From the NCBI GenBank assembly GCA_017436255.1, contig JAFSDK010000028.1:1-40263 (forward strand): a stretch of DNA of 40,263 nucleotides. Reading direction: 5' to 3'. Made by a program: the position numbers and the translations under genes. Under the pieces are notes generated by a model that was not told the origin of the DNA, did no database searches, and was given only the letters and a program-made list of their open reading frames with translations. Below, in pieces: positions 8,232 through 15,168 of this stretch. Origin of the DNA: Clostridia bacterium. Lineage in GTDB: Bacteria > Bacillota > Clostridia > Oscillospirales > Acutalibacteraceae. The first letter of the stretch is position 1. The number at the start of each line of letters is the position of its first letter.

Positions 8232-9161
8232 ATGTTTTTTGAGCAAAAGTATATTAATGAAGAGATTAATGCGTTGATTAATGAAAAGAATGTAAATGTG
8301 ATATCCTTTGCAACCAAGTCGACTAGAGTACTTGATATAAAAGCAATTGCAAAATTCACTTCTAAAACATCATACTACATTATAGAGTATAATCCTATTT
8401 TAGACACATTCACTGTTAGCAGTGATGAAAATCGCTCCTATGGGTTAACTAATGAAACAAGTGATTTTTTAAATACAATTGATAGTTCTGCAACATTAAT
8501 TATTGATATAACCAATGTTGATATTCGATTTTTAGGAATACTCTTATATAACCTAAAAAAAATGAATTTTTGCAGAGTTATTTGTTTATACATTACTCCT
8601 AATAAGTATAATAAAAATAAGGATTATTTATCCGATTCATTTGAAGAAGAAAATAAATTCGACTTATACAACAATATGGGGATAAAACGCGGTATAAATG
8701 GATATTTGGTTGATAATTGTGAAAATTTAAGAGAAAAAAATTTCATTTTGTTAGGTTTCGAAGGCGATAGAGCAAATAGCTTGTGTGGTGAAGCCGATAT
8801 TACACCTGTTCCCGTTGTTACTCTTCCAGCTATAAAACCCGGATGGCAAAATTATGCTTTGGTGGCCAATAGAAATATTTTAAAGAAATTGACTTCTAGA
8901 AATTCTATTGAATACATATCTGCTGATAGTATAGTTTCAATTTACAATAAAATGCAAGATTGGAAGGACACTTATTGCGAAAATTTTCTAAGAATTTCTC
9001 CATTAGGCACTAAAATTAATGCTTTAGGTGTGTTGTTATTTATTCTAAATAATCCTAAGAGTTATGATATTTTATATGATAATCCAATTGAAACAAAGAG
9101 TAACTCTTCTGGCGTAGATAAATATTTCTATTATGATATTACTGAATTTTTAAATAATTAA
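8232..9161 (+). CDS. Unrecognised operon protein, possible Rossmann-like fold
   Basis: I do not recognise this 309-aa protein. Alternating hydrophobic strands (VNVISFATKS, ATLIIDITNVD, FCRVICLYIT, NFILLGFEGDR) separated by helices suggest an alpha/beta nucleotide-binding fold in the first 180 residues. Conserved-looking islands are DITNVDIRFLG, LLGFEGDRAN, a PAIKPGW loop and PLGTKINALG near the C-terminus, followed by a YDNP turn. ATG 8232 with AAAGAGGA upstream is preferred over TTG 8196, which lacks a ribosome binding site. The gene sits between the ATPase and the DNA methylase, suggesting a specific subunit rather than a passenger. Confidence 0.6.
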   Translation: MFFEQKYINEEINALINEKNVNVISFATKSTRVLDIKAIAKFTSKTSYYIIEYNPILDTFTVSSDENRSYGLTNETSDFLNTIDSSATLIIDITNVDIRFLGILLYNLKKMNFCRVICLYITPNKYNKNKDYLSDSFEEENKFDLYNNMGIKRGINGYLVDNCENLREKNFILLGFEGDRANSLCGEADITPVPVVTLPAIKPGWQNYALVANRNILKKLTSRNSIEYISADSIVSIYNKMQDWKDTYCENFLRISPLGTKINALGVLLFILNNPKSYDILYDNPIETKSNSSGVDKYFYYDITEFLNN

Positions 9162-9182
9162 TGCAATAGGAAAAGTGATATA

Positions 9183-10265
9183 ATGAAAGATTTTTCAAAA
9201 TATTATACTCCACAAAAAATTGCTGCATCTTTGATGCGATTCGTTGATTTTAATGATAATGATAGTGTTATTGATATTTGTTGTGGAAAGGGAAATTTAT
9301 TATTTGCAGCTAAAAATTATAACCCTTCTTTGCAGTGCTTTGGCGTTGATATAGCTGATATTAATATAGATTGGTGTAAGACAACAAAAAAGGACGGCAG
9401 AGAATTTGCTTTAGGTGCAAAACGCAAATATACTATTGCTTTAGCTAATCCCCCTTTTGGTAAAATAGAGTCAATATCATATGCATCAAAATTGTTTGTA
9501 GATAAATATGCTTCTATAAACAGTAAGAGAATTGAAATCGAGATGTTAATTGCTAATCTCAATTTATTAAAAGAAGATGGTATTTTATTGATAATTCTGC
9601 CAAATACATTTATAAATGGTGTTTCATATAAAAAAATAAGAAAAACTATTTCAGAGAACCATTTTGTAAAAACTATAATCAAACTACCGCCTAACGCCTT
9701 CTCTCCAGAAAGAATAAATTGTAGTGCAATTGTTATTTGTAAGAAAAAAAATAATGAAAATCAAGCTTGCACTTATTATACTATGAATGAAAAATTTAAT
9801 ATAAGTAACTCCTATGAGATAAAACATGATAATATTTTGCAGGGATGTTGGAGTAATAACGTTTTATACGAAAAAGTCGATTTTAAAATTAATAGAGGCA
9901 ATATATCATCTAATATGTTTTCGGAGAAAGGCATTGAAGTACTACATACTTCAAAAAAATCTTCTCCTTGGCAACCGTCATTAAGATATATAAAGAAGGG
10001 TCTAAATACAAGTAATTCAATAATTGCTGAAAAAGGAGACCTGATTATATCTAGAATAGGTAGTTCGGCAGGTTGCCTTTGCTTATATGAAGGTGATCCA
10101 AAATATATTACAGATTGTTTAATGCTTATAAAGTCGCCTAATAAACAACTTATTAAACATATGCAAAATTTAAATTTACGTTCTCTAGTTAAAGGAGTAT
10201 CTACGCCACATATAACTGTATCAGATATATATGATTTATATAATTCTACATATAATAATTTATAA
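9183..10265 (+). CDS. N6-adenine DNA methyltransferase with its own target-recognition region
   Basis: This 360-aa protein starts with the HsdM-like motif KYYTPQKIA. SAM-binding motif DICCGKGNLL follows at residues 31-40 and catalytic NPPF at 89-92, diagnostic of N6-adenine methylases. From about residue 215 the sequence changes to an HsdS-like target-recognition domain (KGDLIISRIGSSAG...TDCLMLIKS). It is therefore a compact methylase-plus-specificity protein. No restriction nuclease gene lies in the operon. It may mark self DNA or modulate the other components. It begins 21 nt after the previous gene. Confidence 0.82.
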   Translation: MKDFSKYYTPQKIAASLMRFVDFNDNDSVIDICCGKGNLLFAAKNYNPSLQCFGVDIADINIDWCKTTKKDGREFALGAKRKYTIALANPPFGKIESISYASKLFVDKYASINSKRIEIEMLIANLNLLKEDGILLIILPNTFINGVSYKKIRKTISENHFVKTIIKLPPNAFSPERINCSAIVICKKKNNENQACTYYTMNEKFNISNSYEIKHDNILQGCWSNNVLYEKVDFKINRGNISSNMFSEKGIEVLHTSKKSSPWQPSLRYIKKGLNTSNSIIAEKGDLIISRIGSSAGCLCLYEGDPKYITDCLMLIKSPNKQLIKHMQNLNLRSLVKGVSTPHITVSDIYDLYNSTYNNL

Positions 10266-10277
10266 GGTGGTTATTCA

Positions 10278-10901
10278 ATGTATATAATTAAACCTAGTTT
10301 TGAGATTTTAGATAATATAGACGGGGAAAATATTTTAAAGAAAATAGAAAAAATTGGCAGGGTATGTTATAAAAGCGAAGAAAAAATTACTGAATCTTCT
10401 GCGAAAATATTTATTAAAAAAATAATTGAATCGGGTCATGAATCTGTTATAGAACACGAAAAGATAACAGTCCGGGTAATATGTGATCGTGGTGTTAGTC
10501 ACGAAATCGTGCGACATAGAATAGCTAGCTATAGTCAGGAAAGCACACGATATTGTAATTATTCATCTGATAAATTTGATAACCAATTGACATTTATAAA
10601 ACCTTGTTTTTGGGAGGAAAGTTCTAACGAGTATAAAAAGTGGAAAGAACAAATGCTTGGCATCGAGAAGTCTTATAATGAATTAATATCTTGTGGTGCT
10701 ACTCCTCAAGAAGCACGCAGTATACTTCCCAACAGTTTGAAAACTGAAATTGTCATCACAATGAACTTGAGAGAGTGGAGACACTTTTTCAAACTTAGAA
10801 CTTCAAAAAGGGCTCATCCTCAGATGAGAGAAATCGCAATACCTATGTTAGAAGGATTTAAAAAAATTATTCCTATTATTTTTGATGATATAGCTTTTTA
10901 A
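10278..10901 (+). CDS. thyX: FAD-dependent thymidylate synthase ThyX
   Basis: This 207-aa protein has the ThyX signature RHRX7SXR, read as RHRIASYSQESTR (residues 79-91). It would make dTMP from dUMP using FAD, NADPH and methylenetetrahydrofolate. The flanking EIVRH and the C-terminal LRxWRHFFKLR and AHPQMR segments agree with the family. It is the last gene of the conflict operon, 12 nt after the methylase, with AGGTGG upstream and a strong terminator behind it. Its AT-rich coding matches the operon. A housekeeping enzyme here suggests thymidine supply, immunity or nucleotide-pool repair tied to the system. Confidence 0.92.
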   Translation: MYIIKPSFEILDNIDGENILKKIEKIGRVCYKSEEKITESSAKIFIKKIIESGHESVIEHEKITVRVICDRGVSHEIVRHRIASYSQESTRYCNYSSDKFDNQLTFIKPCFWEESSNEYKKWKEQMLGIEKSYNELISCGATPQEARSILPNSLKTEIVITMNLREWRHFFKLRTSKRAHPQMREIAIPMLEGFKKIIPIIFDDIAF

Positions 10902-10918
10902 TTCTAATCATTGCAAAC

Positions 10919-10948
10919 AAAAAAGAGCGGATTTTCCGCTCTTTTTTA
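10919..10948. terminator. Bidirectional terminator between thyX and the methyltransferase gene
   Basis: AAAAAAGAGCGG and CCGCTCTTTTTT form a 12-bp stem around ATTTT. It ends the plus-strand operon and also the convergent minus-strand methyltransferase gene, whose stop codon is at 10950. Confidence 0.9.
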
Positions 10949-10949
10949 T

Positions 10950-11720
10950 TTATCCGTTTTTAATTCCTTTATAAATGTAATACGGCTTTGAATAAAGATA
11001 AGTGCCATTCTTATCTGCCTTTACTAATTCGTTTATAAACTCATCATATTCTTGTTTGGTAAGCACGCCAGTGTTTTCGCCTTCTACCCAATCGGTTGTT
11101 TCACCGACAAGCCAACCTATATTTTGACTGAACTCATACCCGAACATACCTTCTTTATATTCAGTTTCGACAACACTGTGGACACATATACTGCTTTCGA
11201 AAAATCCGGAGTTATTAAACACTCCATAAACCCTTCTGCCCATCCATCCGTCAAGGTCATCCATCCAACCTTGCTTTGTTACAGCATATGAATGTATGCA
11301 TTTAGTAATCAAATCTTGATTTTCACCATTGTAAACTACGCTATCAAAATCGGTGTGTACACATATTACCGTTCCTCCAGGCTTTAAGATCCTATTTATT
11401 TCACTTACAAAAGTGTCTTTATCGTCAATACATTCAAGCAAATCTTTGGTTAATACCAAATCAAACGTGTTGTCGGGAAAGTCAAGCTTTCCGGCACAGT
11501 TCATAATTTTAAGTTCTACAGGTGCGCTGTACGGAATAACACCAAAATTCCTATCAGCTACATCTACACCTATTGCTTTTGAAACTTTACCTGGAAATTC
11601 GTTTATAATTCCATTAAGATAACCTGCATTCCTGCATCCTAAATCCACAATGGCAGCATTATCGGGCAGGTCTATTAATTCGTATATCGCTTCATTAAGC
11701 GATGATTTGTTTATTTTCAT
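10950..11720 (-). CDS. Class I SAM-dependent methyltransferase behind an attenuator
   Basis: This 256-aa protein has motif I AIVDLGCRNAGYL, an acidic motif II ending (AIGVDVADRN) and motif IV-like FDLVLTKDLLE, followed by RILKPGG. These fit the UbiE/Methyltransf_11 type. Its substrate is unknown. ATG 11720 is chosen because AAGGAG precedes it. The roughly 190-nt leader carries a ten-codon peptide gene and a terminator with a competing pairing, an arrangement used to induce antibiotic-resistance genes when ribosomes stall. That makes a role in drug or toxin protection plausible but unproven. Confidence 0.8.
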   Translation of the reverse strand: MKINKSSLNEAIYELIDLPDNAAIVDLGCRNAGYLNGIINEFPGKVSKAIGVDVADRNFGVIPYSAPVELKIMNCAGKLDFPDNTFDLVLTKDLLECIDDKDTFVSEINRILKPGGTVICVHTDFDSVVYNGENQDLITKCIHSYAVTKQGWMDDLDGWMGRRVYGVFNNSGFFESSICVHSVVETEYKEGMFGYEFSQNIGWLVGETTDWVEGENTGVLTKQEYDEFINELVKADKNGTYLYSKPYYIYKGIKNG

Positions 11721-11734
11721 AATAATTCTCCTTA

Positions 11735-11880
11735 AAATAAAAAATACTGTTGATAGCATTTGTGCCGTCAACAGTACAATAAAAAGTTTAGTTTCTTTTC
11801 ATCATTCGTTTAGGCACAAAGCGAAATAAGCCTGTACCTAAATCAGATACAAGCCTTCATCGTCTGCGTCGAATGATGAT
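11735..11880 (-). promoter_or_regulatory. Transcription attenuator in the methyltransferase leader
   Basis: On the minus strand TACTGTTGA and TCAACAGTA (11745-11776) make a 9-bp stem followed by TTTTTTATTTT, an intrinsic terminator 25 nt before the gene. Its loop contains GGCACAAA (11759-11766), which is complementary to TTTGTGCC at 11813-11820 upstream. Pairing the two would block the terminator. Further upstream, TCATCATTCG inside the leader-peptide codons (11871-11880) pairs with CGAATGATGA (11801-11810) and encloses a bulged 11-bp stem (11829-11855). A ribosome on the leader would open the outer pairing. Confidence 0.6.
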
Positions 11881-11889
11881 AGAGAACAT
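11857..11889 (-). CDS. Arg-rich leader peptide of the methyltransferase attenuator
   Basis: ATG at 11889 follows GGAGG and encodes MFSIIIRRRR, then TGA. Four Arg codons (CGA, CGC, AGA, CGA) lie immediately before the stop, a likely stalling point. The start lies about 22 nt after the expected transcription start. A second tiny frame, MMKRN, begins at 11805 inside the complementary segment. Confidence 0.55.
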   Translation of the reverse strand: MFSIIIRRRR

Positions 11890-11917
11890 AACCTCAACCT
11901 CCAATTTTATTTACTTA

Positions 11918-11946
11918 ATGATAACATCTACAGAAACCTATGTCAA
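11918..11946 (-). promoter_or_regulatory. Promoter of the leader peptide and methyltransferase gene
   Basis: Read on the minus strand, TTGACA is followed after exactly 17 bp by TATCAT. Transcription would begin near 11911. Confidence 0.7.
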
Positions 11947-12071
11947 GCAAAGAACTTTATTATTTAAATTTGGATAAAACTAATTGTAGATTAGATAACT
12001 ATTGACCGTTGTATATAACACAAAAATATGGTAAAATAAAACATAATTATAAATGAATTTAGGTGTGTTGT

Positions 12072-12515
12072 ATGAGAGAACCATATCAAATATTATCAAT
12101 CCCATATCGTATCATTGACGGTACGCCTTTGTTCTGTATCTTTCGTAGAGCAGATAGCAAGTATTGGCAATTTATTGCCGGAGGCGGAGAAAATGGAGAA
12201 ACACCTACCCAAGCAGCTATAAGAGAAACAATAGAAGAAATGGGTGTTGAGCCAAAAAACATCAAGCAGCTCACCTGTATCGCCTATGTTCCGGCAGAAG
12301 TTGTTGCGGAAAGCAGACAGCAACATTGGGACAAAAACACTTATGTAATTCCTGAGTATTCTTTTGCCTTTGAGTGTGATTCAGATCCTACTCTATCCCT
12401 CGAACATATTGAATATAAATGGCTTACATATGATGAGGCACGAAAACTGTTAAAATGGGATTCAAACAAGGTTGCCATGTATGAAATCGACTCAATAATA
12501 AAAGGGAAATTATAA
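12072..12515 (+). CDS. NUDIX hydrolase (NudB-like dATP pyrophosphohydrolase type)
   Basis: This 147-aa protein has a perfect NUDIX box, GX5EX7REUXEEXGU, spanning residues 37-59 (GGGENGE...RETIEEMGV). It should cleave nucleoside diphosphates linked to another group; the N-terminus and an EYSFAFECD segment fit dATP/dihydroneopterin triphosphate-type enzymes. AGG lies about 8 nt before the chosen ATG 12072; a GTG nine bases earlier is less likely. It is first in a seven-gene operon and shares one base with the next gene (TAATG). TTGACC at 12002 with TATGGT 19 bp on is only a weak promoter candidate. Confidence 0.9.
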   Translation: MREPYQILSIPYRIIDGTPLFCIFRRADSKYWQFIAGGGENGETPTQAAIRETIEEMGVEPKNIKQLTCIAYVPAEVVAESRQQHWDKNTYVIPEYSFAFECDSDPTLSLEHIEYKWLTYDEARKLLKWDSNKVAMYEIDSIIKGKL

Positions 12516-13027
12516 TGAAACGAATTCTTATAATCGGCAATGCAGGTAGCGGTAAAACCACATTTGCTAAAGCACTTGCCGAAAAGACACAGCTACCGCT
12601 AATTCATTTAGATAAATTATTTTGGTGCGGCGAATGGGAACATCTGTCGCGAGATGAATTTGACACTATTTTACAAGAAGAATTAGATAAAGATGAATGG
12701 ATAATTGACGGTAATTTCGGCAGAACTATACCTCACAGATTAAAATACTGCGATACTGTTTTTTATTTCGATTTACCCACAATAACTTGTTTGTGGGGTT
12801 CAACTGTTCGTGTTGTTAAAAACTACGGTAAATCAAGGGATGATATGGGCGGTAACTGTCCTGAGTATTTTGATAAGCAGAAAGTAAGTCTTTATAAGGC
12901 AATTTTCTTTTTTAACAGAAAGCATAGAAAAAGGTATAGAAAACTGCTGGAAGAACAAGCTGATAAAAAGATAGTAATATTCAAAAGCAGAAAACAGGCT
13001 TATTCTTATTTAAACAGTTTATACTGA
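12515..13027 (+). CDS. P-loop kinase-like protein (FlaR/topology-modulation type)
   Basis: This 170-aa protein begins with a Walker A motif, GNAGSGKTT (residues 8-16), followed by LPLIHLDKLFWCGEW, the hallmark of adenylate-kinase-like proteins annotated as topology modulation proteins or FlaR. It probably phosphorylates a small molecule. A related protein lies two genes downstream. The ATG overlaps the NUDIX stop by one base. Confidence 0.85.
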   Translation: MKRILIIGNAGSGKTTFAKALAEKTQLPLIHLDKLFWCGEWEHLSRDEFDTILQEELDKDEWIIDGNFGRTIPHRLKYCDTVFYFDLPTITCLWGSTVRVVKNYGKSRDDMGGNCPEYFDKQKVSLYKAIFFFNRKHRKRYRKLLEEQADKKIVIFKSRKQAYSYLNSLY

Positions 13028-13047
13028 GTTTTAAAGGTGATTTTATT

Positions 13048-13506
13048 TTGCAAATATATGAAATTACAAACAAACATAAATATTGGAATGTTACAATTGA
13101 ATTTGCAGAGAATTGCTCGTGGAAGGCCGGAAAATTTCTTGCTAAACTGATGAAAGAAAACAAGTTTCTTGGTTGGGAAAGAGTTTTTATAGCTTGTGTA
13201 GAAGAAAAGGTCATTGGATATTGTACATTTGCCGAAAAAGACGAATTGCCTGAACAATATGACTTTTCACCATTCATTGGATTTGTTTTTGTTGATGAAA
13301 AATATCGTGGGAATAGAATTTCCGAAAAGCTCATAAATGCGGCTATTGAGTACGCTATAAAAATTGGATATAAAAAAGTTTACATTATGAGTGGTGAACA
13401 TGGTTTATACGAAAAGTATGGTTTTGAAAAAGTAGGAGATTTTGAAACTATATATAATACCGTTGACCAACTTTTCGTCAAAACCATCGGCGAGGTACAT
13501 AAATGA
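13048..13506 (+). CDS. GNAT family N-acetyltransferase
   Basis: This 152-aa protein has the acetyl-CoA-binding motif A in the form FVDEKYRGNRISEKLI (about residues 90-105), preceded by a beta strand (FIGFVFV), and ends with the typical YEKYGFEKVG. It should acetylate an amine on a small molecule or protein. The start is TTG 13048, with AAAGGTGA 7 nt upstream. Its end overlaps the next start by four bases (ATGA). Confidence 0.88.
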   Translation: MQIYEITNKHKYWNVTIEFAENCSWKAGKFLAKLMKENKFLGWERVFIACVEEKVIGYCTFAEKDELPEQYDFSPFIGFVFVDEKYRGNRISEKLINAAIEYAIKIGYKKVYIMSGEHGLYEKYGFEKVGDFETIYNTVDQLFVKTIGEVHK

Positions 13507-14000
13507 AAATACATATAATCGGGTGCAGTGGTTCGGGCAAAACATATTTAGCGAAGGCGCTAAGTGAAAAGTATAATGTCCCGCACTTTGATTTGGATGA
13601 TATTCAATGGGATAACAATGCAGATGGTTATGGCGTTAAAATGCCTATTGAAAAGCGCACCGCATTACTTAATGATATTCTTAAAAATGACAGTTGGATT
13701 ATAGAAGGTGTATATTACGCTTGGGTTGGAAAGTGCTTTGAGGATGCAGATAAAATATATGTGCTTGATATACCAAAACGAATTTATACTTACAGAATCA
13801 TAAAGCGCACGATAAAAAGAAAACTCGGTCTTGAGAAAGGCAAAAAAGAAACCTTAAAATCGGTTTATAACCTACTTAAATGGACCGATACTTTCCAAAA
13901 TAAAAGTATGCCTGTAATTAGGAAGATACTCGCAGAATATCCTTCTAAAACGGTATGGCTTAGAAATAAAAGAGATGTTGCAAATATATTGAAGGGGTGA
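13503..14000 (+). CDS. Second P-loop kinase-like protein
   Basis: This 165-aa protein has Walker A GCSGSGKT (residues 7-14) and the DLDDIQWDNN stretch characteristic of the same adenylate-kinase-like group as the gene two places upstream. A basic helix (KRTIKRKLGLEKGKK) follows in the lid region. The two proteins are clearly related but divergent, so this is an old duplication or separate acquisition. The start overlaps the GNAT stop (ATGA). Confidence 0.85.
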   Translation: MKIHIIGCSGSGKTYLAKALSEKYNVPHFDLDDIQWDNNADGYGVKMPIEKRTALLNDILKNDSWIIEGVYYAWVGKCFEDADKIYVLDIPKRIYTYRIIKRTIKRKLGLEKGKKETLKSVYNLLKWTDTFQNKSMPVIRKILAEYPSKTVWLRNKRDVANILKG

Positions 14001-14004
14001 AGTA

Positions 14005-15168
14005 ATGTTAACTCATAAAGGAACAAAAACAATAATTACCGAAAGATTAATCCTACGCCAATTTCGTGTCGATGATGCTAATGACATGTTCGTCTGGGCG
14101 AGCAACCCCGAAGTTGTCAAATACCTTTCGTATAAACCGCATACCTCATCTAAAGCAACAGCCGAGTTGCTTAAAGGTTGGGTTAGTGTTTATAATTCAA
14201 ACGAGGTTTATAACTGGGCAATAGAACTGAAAGGAACAGTTGTGGGAAGTATTAGTGTAGTTGACTCGGATAATGATTCTTCATGTTGCCACTTAGGTTG
14301 GCAAATTGATGAGCCTTTCTGGAATAAAGGCTATATGACCGAAGCAGCAAACGCGATTGTGAATTTTCTGTTTTCTGAAGTTGGATATAACAGAATCCAA
14401 AGCGGTCATGATACAAGGAATATTGGTTCAGGGCGTGTTATGGAGAAAATAGGAATGTCCCTGGAAGGAACGCTTAGACAGTATTGCCACCAAAAAGACG
14501 GCAGTATCGGAGACAAGCACCTATGGGCAATACTGAAATCCGATTGGGAAAAGAATAAAAATATAAATAAGAACGATAAAATCATTGCAGATATATCAAA
14601 CTTCATATTTGTTTCCGACACTCCACGCAAGGTTGATGCCATTTTTCTACCCGGTGGCTCACATCCTGAACAACCTGAATATGCGGCTGAACTCTACAAA
14701 CAAGGAATTGCACCTATTTTAATTGTTTCGGGCGGTGTAAGCGTTAAACGGACAAAATTTGACGGTGTGAAATCAAAGGCAGATATTTATGATGGTGACT
14801 ATAAAACGGATTGTGAGTTTTTAACCGACGCACTAAACAAAAACGGCGTTCCGCTCGAACAAATTTACGGAGATAACAAATCGGGACACACAAGGGACAA
14901 CGCTTTCTTTTCTAAGAAAGTCGCTGATGAAAACGGACTAAGTATTAAAACCGCTATAATAGTTTGTAAAGCCTTTCACGCTCGCCGTTGCCTTATGCTT
15001 TACAGCCTTGCGTTTCCCGATACAAAGTTTTATGTATGTCCTGTTGTATGTATGGGAATAACCAAAGATAATTGGTATAAATCCGAGCAAGGTATTGACC
15101 GTGTGCTTGGTGAACTTGCTCGTTGCGGCAACCAATTTGTCGGGGATATTAAGGAGTATTTGTTATGA
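14005..15168 (+). CDS. GNAT acetyltransferase fused to a DUF218 (YdcF-like) domain
   Basis: Residues 1-185 are a RimJ/RimL-type GNAT domain: it opens ITERLILRQFRVDDA, has WQIDEPFWNKGYMTEA at the CoA site and NIGSGRVMEKIGM near its end. After a short Asn/Lys linker, residues 205-387 form a DUF218 domain, with DAIFLPGGS and ILIVSGG strands and a GHTRDNAFF motif. DUF218 proteins include SanA, ElyC and YdcF; YdcF binds S-adenosylmethionine. The frame is continuous, so this is a real fusion rather than two overlapping genes. It overlaps the next gene by four bases. Confidence 0.85.
   Translation: MLTHKGTKTIITERLILRQFRVDDANDMFVWASNPEVVKYLSYKPHTSSKATAELLKGWVSVYNSNEVYNWAIELKGTVVGSISVVDSDNDSSCCHLGWQIDEPFWNKGYMTEAANAIVNFLFSEVGYNRIQSGHDTRNIGSGRVMEKIGMSLEGTLRQYCHQKDGSIGDKHLWAILKSDWEKNKNINKNDKIIADISNFIFVSDTPRKVDAIFLPGGSHPEQPEYAAELYKQGIAPILIVSGGVSVKRTKFDGVKSKADIYDGDYKTDCEFLTDALNKNGVPLEQIYGDNKSGHTRDNAFFSKKVADENGLSIKTAIIVCKAFHARRCLMLYSLAFPDTKFYVCPVVCMGITKDNWYKSEQGIDRVLGELARCGNQFVGDIKEYLL

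Noticed and set aside
11788-11805. Second mini-frame MMKRN in the attenuator
   Set aside because: It has no ribosome binding site of its own and is better explained as the segment complementary to the leader codons.
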